A stretch of 53,590 nt of DNA from positions 377,577 to 431,166 of the forward strand of contig NZ_KK211168.1 in the NCBI RefSeq assembly GCF_000620705.1. The letters run 5' to 3'. Positions 25,036 to 32,786 of the stretch are shown piece after piece; positions within the stretch are counted from its first letter, which is position 1, and every line of letters starts with the position of its first letter. This stretch comes from Nocardioides sp. URHA0020. Lineage in GTDB: Bacteria > Actinomycetota > Actinomycetes > Propionibacteriales > Nocardioidaceae. Below the pieces are notes generated by a model. That model did not search any database, was not told where the DNA came from, and saw only the letters and a program-made list of their open reading frames with translations. The position numbers were made by a program, and so were the translations under genes.

Positions 25036-26216
25036 CCGCGGGCCTCTCGGGGTAGGCCGAGCACGCGCTCGGCGAGGATGTTGCGCTGCACCTCGTCGCT
25101 GCCGCCGTAGATCGTGTCGGCGAGCGAGAAGAGGAAGAGCCGTTGCCAGCGGTCGAGCTCGTAGCGCCCGCCGGCGGCGGCGGTCAGGCCGGCCGGGCCG
25201 AGCACGTCCATGGCCACCTGACCGAGCCGCTTGTGCCAGTTGGCCCAGACCAGCTTGAAGACCGACGGCCCGGCGGCGTCGTCCGACGACAGCCCGCGCA
25301 TCGCCTGGCGCCGCATCACCTCGAGCTCGACCTTGAGACCGGCGAGGCGGTCACGCAGCACCGGGTCGTCGAGCGACCCGTTGGTCCGCGCGAGGTCGAC
25401 GACGCCGTCGAGCTCGCGGGCGAAGCCGACCACCTGGGCCAGCACCGAGACCCCGCGCTCGAAGCCGAGCAGCGCCATCGCGACCTGCCAGCCCGCACCG
25501 GGCTCGCCGACCACCAGGTCGGCGTCGGTGCGCGCTCCGGTGAGGAAGACCTCGTTGAACTCCGAGCCGCCGGTCAGCTGCTCGATCGGGCGTACGTCGA
25601 CCCCGGGCTGGTCGAGCGGCACCAGCAGAAAGGACAGGCCGCGGTGCCGCTCGGAGCCCGGCTCGGTGCGGCAGAGCACGAACGCCCACTGGCTGAAGTG
25701 GGCGTTGGACGTCCACACCTTCTGCCCGTCGATCACCCACTCGCCACCGTCAGCGGGGCCGTCGAGTCGCGCCCGGGTCTGCACGTTGGCCAGGTCGGAG
25801 CCGGCGCCCGGCTCGGAGTAACCCTGCGCCCACAGCTCCTCGACGGCGACGATCCTCGGCAGGAACCGCTCCTTCTGCTCCTGCGTGCCGAAGGCCATCA
25901 GCGTCGGCCCGAGCAGCTCCTCACCGAGGTGGTTGACCCGCACGGGCGCGTCGGCCTTGGCGTACTCCTCGTGGAAGATCACCTGCTGGACCAGGCTCAG
26001 CCCGCGGCCGCCGTACTCCCGCGGCCAGCCGACGCAGGTCCAGCCGTGCTGGGCGAGCAGCCGGTTCCAGGCCAGTCGCTCGTCGTGTGCCTCGTGGTCG
26101 CGCCCGGCGCCCCCGAGACCACGCAGCTCGGCCCACTCGCCGGTCAGGTGCTCCTGGAGCCAGGCCCGCACCTCGGCACGGAACGCCTGGTCCTCCTCGG
26201 AGTAGGTCAGGTCCAC
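25032..26216 (-). CDS. fadE30: Acyl-CoA dehydrogenase FadE30
   Basis: 394-aa full-length acyl-CoA dehydrogenase. Seen are GYSEPGAGSDLANVQTRA (FAD/substrate loop), WVIDGQKVWTSNAHFSQW, and C-terminal IYGGSDEVQRNILAERVLGLPRE. FadE30 catalyses the first dehydrogenation of HIP-CoA. I start at GTG 26216 (VDLTYSEEDQAF), the family N-terminus; a longer reading would pass through the operator palindrome. No ribosome-binding site is visible before it, so a leaderless transcript is plausible. Confidence 0.9.
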   Translation of the reverse strand: MDLTYSEEDQAFRAEVRAWLQEHLTGEWAELRGLGGAGRDHEAHDERLAWNRLLAQHGWTCVGWPREYGGRGLSLVQQVIFHEEYAKADAPVRVNHLGEELLGPTLMAFGTQEQKERFLPRIVAVEELWAQGYSEPGAGSDLANVQTRARLDGPADGGEWVIDGQKVWTSNAHFSQWAFVLCRTEPGSERHRGLSFLLVPLDQPGVDVRPIEQLTGGSEFNEVFLTGARTDADLVVGEPGAGWQVAMALLGFERGVSVLAQVVGFARELDGVVDLARTNGSLDDPVLRDRLAGLKVELEVMRRQAMRGLSSDDAAGPSVFKLVWANWHKRLGQVAMDVLGPAGLTAAAGGRYELDRWQRLFLFSLADTIYGGSDEVQRNILAERVLGLPREARG

Positions 26217-26228
26217 GGGTGCTACATT

Positions 26229-26246
26229 ACCAAGCAATTGCTTGGT
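26229..26246. promoter_or_regulatory. KstR2-type operator (perfect 18-bp palindrome)
   Basis: ACCAAGCAATTGCTTGGT, perfect. It contains the KstR2 half-sites AnCAAG and CTTGnT, but separated by 6 bp instead of the 2 bp of the mycobacterial consensus. Located between the divergent fadE30 operon (12 bp from the GTG) and fadD3 operon. Confidence 0.82.
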
Positions 26247-26319
26247 TGGGATGACGAGGCCGGTTGCGCTCGCTCCCCGACCACCGAGTCCTGGGTGCCG
26301 AGACAACGAGAGGCAAGGC

Positions 26320-27813
26320 ATGGCAGAGACGATCCCGGCCGCGCTCGGTGAGGCGGCGGACCGCTTCGGCGAGCACCCGGCGTACGTCCAGGACGGCGAG
26401 TCCGTCTCGTTCCTGGAGCTGCTGCGACGGGTCCGTCGCACCGCGCGAGGCTACGTCGCCCTGGGGCTGGAGCCCGGTGACCGCGTCTGCGTGTGGGCGC
26501 CCAACAGCATCGGCTGGGTGGTCGCCGCCCTCGCGGCGTCGTACGCCGGCGGCGTGCTCGTGCCCGTCAACTCCCGCTACACCGGGCACGAGGTCGCCGA
26601 CGTGGTCGACCGCACCGGCGCCCGGATCGTCGTGGTGGAGGACGGGTTCCTCGGCCGGACCCAGGTCGCCGACCTGCGCGCCGCGAGCGAGCTGACGTCG
26701 GTCGTGGCCGTGCTCGATCTGCGGCACCTGCCCGACCTCGACGTCGGCTCGGTCACCACGGCCCAGGTCGACGCCATCGCCGAGTCGGTCTCGCCCGACG
26801 ACGTCGCCGACATCCTCTTCACCTCCGGCACCACCGGCCGCAGCAAGGGCGCGATGTCCGCGCACCGGCAGACGATCGGGGTCGCACGCGCCTGGGGCGA
26901 CCTGGGCGGGGTCACCGGCCAGGACCGCTACCTGGTGGTGAACCCCTTCTTCCACTCCTTCGGCTACAAGGTCGGCATCGTCACCGGTCTGCTGAGCGGC
27001 GCCACGCTCTACCCGATGGCGACCTTCGACCTCGACGCGACGATGGAGCTGATCGAGGTCGAGCGGATCACCGTGCTGCCCGGCGCGCCGACGATCTTCA
27101 CCTCGCTGCTCAACGCGCCCGGTCGCGAGGCGCGGGACCTCTCCTCGCTCCGCCTCGCCGTGACCGGCGCGGCCGTCGTGCCCGTGGTGCTGATCGAGCG
27201 GATGCGCACCGAGCTCGCCATCGACCAGGTGGTGACCGCCTTCGGCATGACCGAGGCCGTCGTCGTCAGCATGTGCCGGCAGGACGACTCCGCGCAGACC
27301 GTGGCGACCACCTGCGGTCGGGCGATCCCGGGCATGGAGGTCCGCATCGACGCCGGCGGCGGGCAGGGCGCCGGTGAGCTGCTTGTCCGCGGCGACTACG
27401 TGATGCTCGGCTACCTCGACGACCCGGCCGCGACCGCCGAGGCCATCGACGCCGACGGCTGGCTGCACACCGGCGACGTCGGAGTGCTCGACGACGACGG
27501 CAACCTGGCGATCACCGACCGGCTCAAGGACATGTACATCTCCGGTGGCTTCAACGTCTACCCGGCCGAGGTCGAGCAGGTGCTGGCGCGGATGGACGGC
27601 GTCGCCGACGTGGCCGTCGTGGGCACTCCGGACGAGCGGATGGGCGAGGTCGGCACGGCGTACGTCGTCGGCGCGGTGACGCCCGAGGCCGTCATCGCCT
27701 ACGCGAAGGACCGGCTGGCCAACTTCAAGGTCCCGCGCCACGTGGTCCTCGTCGATGCCCTCCCGCGCAACCTGTCCGGCAAGGTCCTCAAGACCGAGCT
27801 CCGCGGTGCCTGA
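26320..27813 (+). CDS. fadD3: HIP-CoA ligase FadD3
   Basis: 497-aa adenylate-forming acyl-CoA synthetase. Motifs: LFTSGTTGRSKGAM (A3 P-loop), AFGMTEA (A5), YISGGFNVYPAEVEQVL (A8 hinge) and catalytic Lys in NLSGKVLKTEL. FadD3 activates HIP, the C/D-ring propanoate left after HsaD, to HIP-CoA. The start at 26320 has GAGAGGCAAGG upstream and gives the family N-terminus; the earlier ATG near 26242 overlaps the operator. The stop codon falls within the first repeat of a 39-bp array. Confidence 0.9.
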   Translation: MAETIPAALGEAADRFGEHPAYVQDGESVSFLELLRRVRRTARGYVALGLEPGDRVCVWAPNSIGWVVAALAASYAGGVLVPVNSRYTGHEVADVVDRTGARIVVVEDGFLGRTQVADLRAASELTSVVAVLDLRHLPDLDVGSVTTAQVDAIAESVSPDDVADILFTSGTTGRSKGAMSAHRQTIGVARAWGDLGGVTGQDRYLVVNPFFHSFGYKVGIVTGLLSGATLYPMATFDLDATMELIEVERITVLPGAPTIFTSLLNAPGREARDLSSLRLAVTGAAVVPVVLIERMRTELAIDQVVTAFGMTEAVVVSMCRQDDSAQTVATTCGRAIPGMEVRIDAGGGQGAGELLVRGDYVMLGYLDDPAATAEAIDADGWLHTGDVGVLDDDGNLAITDRLKDMYISGGFNVYPAEVEQVLARMDGVADVAVVGTPDERMGEVGTAYVVGAVTPEAVIAYAKDRLANFKVPRHVVLVDALPRNLSGKVLKTELRGA

Positions 27814-27966
27814 GGTGCCCGTGGGCGCCCACGCCCAGCCCCCGGTGGTTGAGGTGCCCGTGCGCGCCCACGCCGAGCCCCCGGTGGTTGAGGTGCCGAC
27901 GCGCGCCCACGCCCAGCCCCCGGTGGTTGAGGTGCGAAGGCCGCCAGGCCTGAGCCTCGAAACCAC
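27812..27966. repeat. 39-bp tandem repeat and dispersed GGTGGTTGAGG element
   Basis: GAGGTG recurs at 27812, 27851, 27890 and 27929, an exact 39-bp period. Units carry GCGCGCCCACGCC and CCCCCGGTGGTT. The array ends in a full dispersed element running from CCGGTGGTTGAGG to CCTCGAAACC (27920-27966), homologous to the reverse strand of the array at 31-166. A 79-codon open frame through it is repeat-driven and not called as a gene. It separates fadD3 from fadE31 in the same direction. Confidence 0.9.
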
Positions 27967-27984
27967 TCCCGAGAGGAAGCACCG

Positions 27985-29139
27985 ATGGACCTGACCCTCT
28001 CCGAGCCGGAGCTGGCCTTCCAGACCGAGGCGCGCGCCTGGCTCGAGGCCCACGTGCCAGCCGAGCCGCTCCCGTCGATGGACACCGCCGACGGCTTCGT
28101 GGCCCACCAGGCCTGGGAGAGGCGGCTCGCGGACGCCCGGTGGTCGGTCGTCTCCTGGCCGACGTCGTACGGCGGTCGCGAGGCGTCGCTGGTCGAGTGG
28201 GTGATCTTCGAGGAGGAGTACTACCGCGCGGGTGCTCCCGGTCGGGTCTCCCAGAACGGCATCTTCCTGCTCGCCCCGATCCTCTTCGACCACGGCACTC
28301 CCGAGCAGCAGGACCGCTTCCTGCCAGCGATGGCGACCGGGGAGCAGATCTGGGCGCAGTGCTGGTCCGAGCCCGAGGCGGGCTCCGACCTGGCGTCCCT
28401 GCGCTCCACGGCGGCGCGCGACGACGAGCGCCGCGGGTGGGTGCTCAACGGCCAGAAGACCTGGTCCTCGCGCGCAGCCTTCGCCCACTGGGGCTTCGGC
28501 CTCTTCCGCTCCGACCCCGAGCCGGCCCGGCACCACGGCCTGACGTACTTCCTCTTCCCGCTCGACGCCGACGGGGTCACCGTCCGCCCGATCGCCCAGC
28601 TCGACGGCGAGGCGGGCTTCGCGGAGGTGTTCTTCGAGGACGTCTTCGTCCCGGACTCCGACGTCCTCGGAGCGCCGGGCGACGGCTGGCGGGTCGCGAT
28701 GAGCACGGCCGGCAACGAGCGCGGGCTGTCGCTGCGCTCCCCAGGTCGCTTCTGCGCCGCCGCGGACCGGTTGGTCGAGCTCTACCAGCGCACCGAGCGG
28801 CCCCCGGCGGCCAGCGCCGACGCGGTCGTCGACGCCTGGATCAAGGCTCAGGCCTACCGGCTCTACACCTGGGGCACGGTGACCAGGCTCGCCGAGGGCG
28901 GCGACATGGGGGCGGCGGGGTCGGTCAACAAGGTTTTCTGGTCCGAGCTCGACATCGCCCTGCACGAGACGGCGCTCGACCTGCTCGGCCCGCGCGCCGA
29001 GGCGGAGTCGACCTGGCTCGACGGCTACACCTTCTCGCTGTCGGGCCCCATCTACGCCGGCACCAACGAGATCCAGCGCAACATCGTCGCCGAGCGCATC
29101 CTCGGCCTGCCGCGCGAGCCGAAGGGGGCGGCGAAGTGA
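27985..29139 (+). CDS. fadE31: Acyl-CoA dehydrogenase FadE31-like
   Basis: 384-aa acyl-CoA dehydrogenase. QCWSEPEAGSDLASLRS and WVLNGQKTWSSRAAFAHWGF form the FAD/substrate region; the C-terminus IYAGTNEIQRNIVAERILGLPRE is complete. Position and order (fadD3, this gene, then two shorter FadE genes) match Rv3562-Rv3564. Likely acts on ring-opened HIP-CoA metabolites, possibly in a complex with FadE32/33. GAGAGGAAG upstream supports the ATG. It overlaps fadE32 by four bases. Confidence 0.87.
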   Translation: MDLTLSEPELAFQTEARAWLEAHVPAEPLPSMDTADGFVAHQAWERRLADARWSVVSWPTSYGGREASLVEWVIFEEEYYRAGAPGRVSQNGIFLLAPILFDHGTPEQQDRFLPAMATGEQIWAQCWSEPEAGSDLASLRSTAARDDERRGWVLNGQKTWSSRAAFAHWGFGLFRSDPEPARHHGLTYFLFPLDADGVTVRPIAQLDGEAGFAEVFFEDVFVPDSDVLGAPGDGWRVAMSTAGNERGLSLRSPGRFCAAADRLVELYQRTERPPAASADAVVDAWIKAQAYRLYTWGTVTRLAEGGDMGAAGSVNKVFWSELDIALHETALDLLGPRAEAESTWLDGYTFSLSGPIYAGTNEIQRNIVAERILGLPREPKGAAK

Positions 29140-30026
29140 GGTTCGTGCTCGACGCCGACCAGCGGGACTTCGCGTCGTCGCTCGATGCGCTGCTCGCCTC
29201 CTCGGACACGCCCGCGGTCGCCCGCGCCTGGGCCGACGGCGACAGCGCACCCGGCCTGAGGCTCTGGGCGCGCCTGGCCGAGCAGGGCGTCCTCTCGCTC
29301 GCCACGGAGGCCACCCCCGTCGAGCTCGCCATCGCCTTCGAGGCGCTGGGACGGTACGCCGTCCCCGGCCCGTGGGTCGAGTCCGCGGCGTACCTGCCGA
29401 TCGCCCTGGGGCGCGAGGTCGAGGGGGTCGCCACCGTGGCGGTCCCGCCGCACGTGCCGTACGCGCTCGACGCCGACGTCGCCGACCAGGTGTTCGTCGG
29501 CGGCACGCCGGCCATCGAGATCGGCGAGCTGGTCGTCTCCGTCGACCGCACCCGTCGGCTCTTCCCCGTGAGCGGTGCTGGCCAGCCGGACCGGGCCGCG
29601 TTCGACCTCGCGGTGCTCGCCACGGCCGCCCAGCTGCTCGGTGCGGGCGAGCGGGTGCTCGCCGACGCGGTCGCCTACGTCAAGCAGCGCAAGCAGTTCG
29701 GCCGCGAGATCGGCTCCTACCAGGCGATCAAGCACGCGCTCGCCGACGTACGCATCTCGCTCGACTTCGCCCGTCCCCTGGTCTTCGGCGCGGCGCTCGG
29801 CGCGGTCCACGTCTCCGCCGCCAAGATCGCGTGCGCGGACGCGGCGTACCTCGCCTCCCGCACCGGCCTGCAGGTGCACGGCGCGATCGGCTACACCGCC
29901 GAGTTCGACCTCAGCATCTGGATCACCAAGATCCGCGCACTGGTCGGGGCCTGGGGCACGCCGGACTTCCACCGAGCGCGGGTGCTCGCGTCGCTGGTCG
30001 AGCCCGTCGAGGCCGGTGCGAGCTGA
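29136..30026 (+). CDS. fadE32: Acyl-CoA dehydrogenase subunit FadE32-like
   Basis: 296 aa, shorter than a stand-alone dehydrogenase. The C-terminal helical domain is recognisable (YVKQRKQFGREIGSYQAIKHALADV, LQVHGAIGYTAEFDLSIW), while the N-terminal and middle domains are degenerate. This is typical of alpha2-beta2 steroid acyl-CoA dehydrogenases, in which each subunit has only part of the active site. The partner is the next gene. GTG start, overlapping fadE31. Confidence 0.86.
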   Translation: MRFVLDADQRDFASSLDALLASSDTPAVARAWADGDSAPGLRLWARLAEQGVLSLATEATPVELAIAFEALGRYAVPGPWVESAAYLPIALGREVEGVATVAVPPHVPYALDADVADQVFVGGTPAIEIGELVVSVDRTRRLFPVSGAGQPDRAAFDLAVLATAAQLLGAGERVLADAVAYVKQRKQFGREIGSYQAIKHALADVRISLDFARPLVFGAALGAVHVSAAKIACADAAYLASRTGLQVHGAIGYTAEFDLSIWITKIRALVGAWGTPDFHRARVLASLVEPVEAGAS

Positions 30027-30997
30027 TGGAGTTCGCGCTCACCGAGGAGCAGCAGGAGCTCGCCACCACCGTCCGCATGCTGCTCGACAGGCGCGCCGAT
30101 CCGCGCGTCGAGACGTACGACGAAGGGCTGTGGAGCACGCTGTGCGAGCAGATCGGGGTCGCGGCGCTGGGGATCCCGGAGGAGTACGGCGGGGCAGGCT
30201 TCTCGCTCTTCGAGTCGCTGGTGGTGCTCGAGGAGGTCGGCCGCTCGCTGGCACCCTCTCCCCTGCTCTCCTCGCTGGTCACCGCGGAGGCGCTGCTGGC
30301 CGGCGCCGACCAGGACGCCAAGGCTCGGCTGCTGCCGCGGATCGCGGCGGGCGAGGTCGCGGCGCTCGCGATGGAGGCGGACGCCGTCGACGTGCTCGAC
30401 GGCGACCTGGCGACGGTGCTCGTCCTCGTCGACGGGGACGACCTCTACGAGGTCGACCCCGCGAGCGGCGAGCGCAGCTGGACCCCCTCCATGGACCAGA
30501 CGATCAGGCTGGCCACGGTCCGCTCCGACCTCGCCGGCGCCACCCGGATCGGCGACGGGGCCGCCGCACGTGACCGGGCCGCGCAGGTCGGCGCCGCGGG
30601 GTGCGCGGCGCTCGCCGCCGGCCTCGCCTCGCGCGCGCTCGAGATGACGGTCTCCTACAGCAAGGCGCGGGTGCAGTTCGGGCGCCCGATCGGCTCCTTC
30701 CAGGCGCTCAAGCACCGGATGGCCGACATGCTGGTGCTCGCGGAGATGTCCCGCTCGGCGTCCTGGGCGGCGTCGTACGCCGTGGCCACCCGGGCCGCGG
30801 ACGCCGACGTGATGACCCACGTGGCGAAGGCCTACTGCTCCGACGCGGTCGCCCACCTCGCCGGCGAGACCGTCCAGCTGCACGGGGGCATCGCGATCAC
30901 GTGGGAGCACGACGCCCACCTCGTCGTGAAGCGCGCGCACGCCCTCGGACAGCTCTTCGGCTCGGCGCGCGAGCACCGAGCAGCCGTGCCACTCTGA
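30026..30997 (+). CDS. fadE33: Acyl-CoA dehydrogenase subunit FadE33-like
   Basis: 323 aa. N-terminal MEFALTEEQQELATTVRMLLD and IPEEYGGAGFSLFESLVVLEE are well conserved; C-terminal YSKARVQFGRPIGSFQALKHRMADM and LHGGIAITWEHDAHLVVKRA are intact, with the WEHD acid a likely catalytic base. Complements the shorter FadE32, together forming one heteromeric enzyme (inference from family). TGATG overlap with fadE32. The 153 bp that follow before the palindromic element hold no gene. Confidence 0.86.
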   Translation: MEFALTEEQQELATTVRMLLDRRADPRVETYDEGLWSTLCEQIGVAALGIPEEYGGAGFSLFESLVVLEEVGRSLAPSPLLSSLVTAEALLAGADQDAKARLLPRIAAGEVAALAMEADAVDVLDGDLATVLVLVDGDDLYEVDPASGERSWTPSMDQTIRLATVRSDLAGATRIGDGAAARDRAAQVGAAGCAALAAGLASRALEMTVSYSKARVQFGRPIGSFQALKHRMADMLVLAEMSRSASWAASYAVATRAADADVMTHVAKAYCSDAVAHLAGETVQLHGGIAITWEHDAHLVVKRAHALGQLFGSAREHRAAVPL

Positions 30998-31163
30998 AGC
31001 GATCCGCCCCACGGGGTCGTCTGCTCCTGGGAGCGGTCGGACGGGCGCCGTGTCGCCCGGACGTGGCGCGGGACACGAGCGTCCTGCCCCTGAAGGGACC
31101 GCCCGCAGCCCGGTCCGCCGCCGCCGTCCGCCACCCGTTCGTCCGCACGCCATGAAACTCATG

Positions 31164-31223
31164 CTGGGACGACAAAGCTTCGTCGTCCCAGGAGGAGTTT
31201 TGTCGGCCGGCCGACAAAACTCC
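31164..31223. repeat. Hairpin plus palindrome element, copy 3 (H-P)
   Basis: 31164-31191 is a hairpin with arm CTGGGACGAC, one mismatch inside. 31194-31223 is a perfect 30-bp palindrome (arm GGAGTTTTGTCGGCC). Relative to copies 1 and 2, CAT in the arm is TGT and the opposite arm changed to match, so two base pairs are compensated. TGAAACTCAT at 31153-31162 is a half palindrome on the left. It lies between convergent fadE33 and hsaB; no nuclease gene accompanies it. Confidence 0.9.
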
Positions 31224-31228
31224 ACCAG

Positions 31229-31873
31229 TCAGCGCGCGTCGGTCGTGCGGTACTTCCCCTGGAAGAAGAGCAACGGGTCGGCGTCGAGCTCGTCGGTGTT
31301 GAGGTCGACCACCCGACCGATGACGACGTAGTGGTCGCCCGCCTCGTGCACGGTGTGGATCGTGCAGTCGACGTGAGCCAGGGAGCCGGCCAGGATCGGT
31401 GAGCCGGTCACCGCGGAGGGCGTCCACGTCACGTCGCCGAACTTGTCGGCGCCCCGGCTGGCCATCGTGTTCGAGAGCGTCGCCTGGTCGGCGGCCAGGA
31501 AGTTCACGCAGAAGCGCCCGGAGCGCTGGATCAGCGGCCAGGAGCGCGAGCTCTTGGCCGGAATGAAGACCACCAGGGGCGGCTCGAGGGAGACGCTCGA
31601 GAAGGACTGGCAGGTCATGCCGACCGGCTCGCCGTTGCTGATCGTGGTCACGACGGTGACGCCGGAGGCGAAGCGGCCCAGCACGTCGCGGAAGAGCCGC
31701 GCCTTGCCGACGGCGTCCGGATCGTCGTGGACGGCGACGTCCTCGCCGGGCCGGAACTCGAAGTCGACGTCCTGGTCGCCGAGCCAGGAGTTGATGAGCT
31801 CGGGGCTCGGCCAGGTCTCGCGGGCGTCGGGGCTCATGCCGTCCGGGACGTCGCGACCGGTCTGCGGGCTCAT
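31229..31873 (-). CDS. hsaB: Flavin reductase HsaB
   Basis: 214-aa flavin reductase of the HpaC/HsaB family, supplying reduced flavin to HsaA. Core: LGRFASGVTVVTTISNGEPVGMTCQSFSSVSLEPPLVVF, SRSWPLIQRSGRFCVNFLA, and C-terminal LLFFQGKYRT. The protein has about 55 extra residues before the core (including WPSPELINSWLGDQDVDFEF) compared with mycobacterial HsaB. ATG 31837 (residue 13) is an alternative start but still leaves an extension. Last gene of hsaADCB, 13 bp after hsaC. Confidence 0.9.
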   Translation of the reverse strand: MSPQTGRDVPDGMSPDARETWPSPELINSWLGDQDVDFEFRPGEDVAVHDDPDAVGKARLFRDVLGRFASGVTVVTTISNGEPVGMTCQSFSSVSLEPPLVVFIPAKSSRSWPLIQRSGRFCVNFLAADQATLSNTMASRGADKFGDVTWTPSAVTGSPILAGSLAHVDCTIHTVHEAGDHYVVIGRVVDLNTDELDADPLLFFQGKYRTTDAR

Positions 31874-31886
31874 GCGAGCAAGCGTC

Positions 31887-32786
31887 TCACTGCGAAGCGC
31901 CGAAGTTGTGGCCCCAGTACGACACGGCGGTCGACTCGCGCGCGACCCACCTGCTGTCGTCGACGGTGAGGCCCTCGGTGCCGAACTCCACGTCGAAGCC
32001 GCCGGGCGACTTCACGTAGAAGGAGACCATCTGGTCGTTCATGTGGCGCCCGAGCGTCGCCGACAGCGGCGCCCGGTGCTTGCGCACCCGCTCCAGGGCG
32101 CGGCCCACGTGGTCGAGCTGGTCGACCTCGAGCATGATGTGCACGCACTTCGAGGGGTTCGGCATCGGCAGGAAGGCCAGCGAGTGGTGCCGCGGGTTGA
32201 CCCCGAGGAAGCGCAGCCAGACCTTCGAGCCGGGCTCCTTGCCGACGAACTCCCCCGGCATGCTCATCGAGTCGCGCAGCCGGAAGCCCAGCACGTCGGT
32301 GTAGAACCGCAGGGCCTCGACGTCGTCGAGGACCGGCAGCACGATGTGGCCCATCCCCTGGTCGGCCGTCACGAAGGTGGCGGCGTACGGCGTCACGACC
32401 GGTCGTGACTCGTAGGTGATGCCGTGGAACAGCTCGAAGACGTTGTCCCACGGGTCGCTGAACCGGATCAGCTCCTGGACCCGACGCTCGGCGAGCTCGT
32501 CCTTGGTGCCCTCCTCGAAGGCGACGCCGGCCTTCTGCAGGTGCTGGCGAGCCTCCTGCAGCGCGCGGTGGTCGGCGAGCTCCCAGCCGACGCAGGAGAG
32601 CTGGTCGACGTCGGCCGGGAAGACCACGAGCCGGGCCGACACCTCGTCGATGCGCCAGTACTGGTGGGTGGCGTCGGGACCGCGCCCCTCGGCGAGGCCG
32701 AGCACCTTGCCGGCGAAGGTCTTCCACTCGTCGAGGTCCGTGCTGGCCACGCGGACGTAGCCCATGGACCTGATGTCGATCGTCAT
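31887..32786 (-). CDS. hsaC: 3,4-DHSA extradiol dioxygenase HsaC
   Basis: 299-aa type I extradiol dioxygenase with two VOC modules. Iron ligands are H147 (GMGHIVL), H216 (KCVHIMLEV) and E267 (FDVEFGTEG). H200/H201 and Y257 sit where the acid-base His and Tyr of the family occur. HsaC meta-cleaves 3,4-DHSA to 4,9-DSHA. Four-base overlap with hsaD. All catalytic features intact. Confidence 0.95.
   Translation of the reverse strand: MTIDIRSMGYVRVASTDLDEWKTFAGKVLGLAEGRGPDATHQYWRIDEVSARLVVFPADVDQLSCVGWELADHRALQEARQHLQKAGVAFEEGTKDELAERRVQELIRFSDPWDNVFELFHGITYESRPVVTPYAATFVTADQGMGHIVLPVLDDVEALRFYTDVLGFRLRDSMSMPGEFVGKEPGSKVWLRFLGVNPRHHSLAFLPMPNPSKCVHIMLEVDQLDHVGRALERVRKHRAPLSATLGRHMNDQMVSFYVKSPGGFDVEFGTEGLTVDDSRWVARESTAVSYWGHNFGASQ

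Noticed and set aside
27755..27994. 79-codon frame with repeating VPxRAHAxPPVVEV peptides
   Set aside because: The repetition is a direct result of the 39-bp DNA array, it overlaps the fadD3 end, and there is no ribosome-binding site.
26227..29250. 1007-codon leftward open frame
   Set aside because: High-GC shadow lying over fadD3, fadE31 and fadE32, with no recognisable domain and composition dominated by Arg/Gly/Ala.
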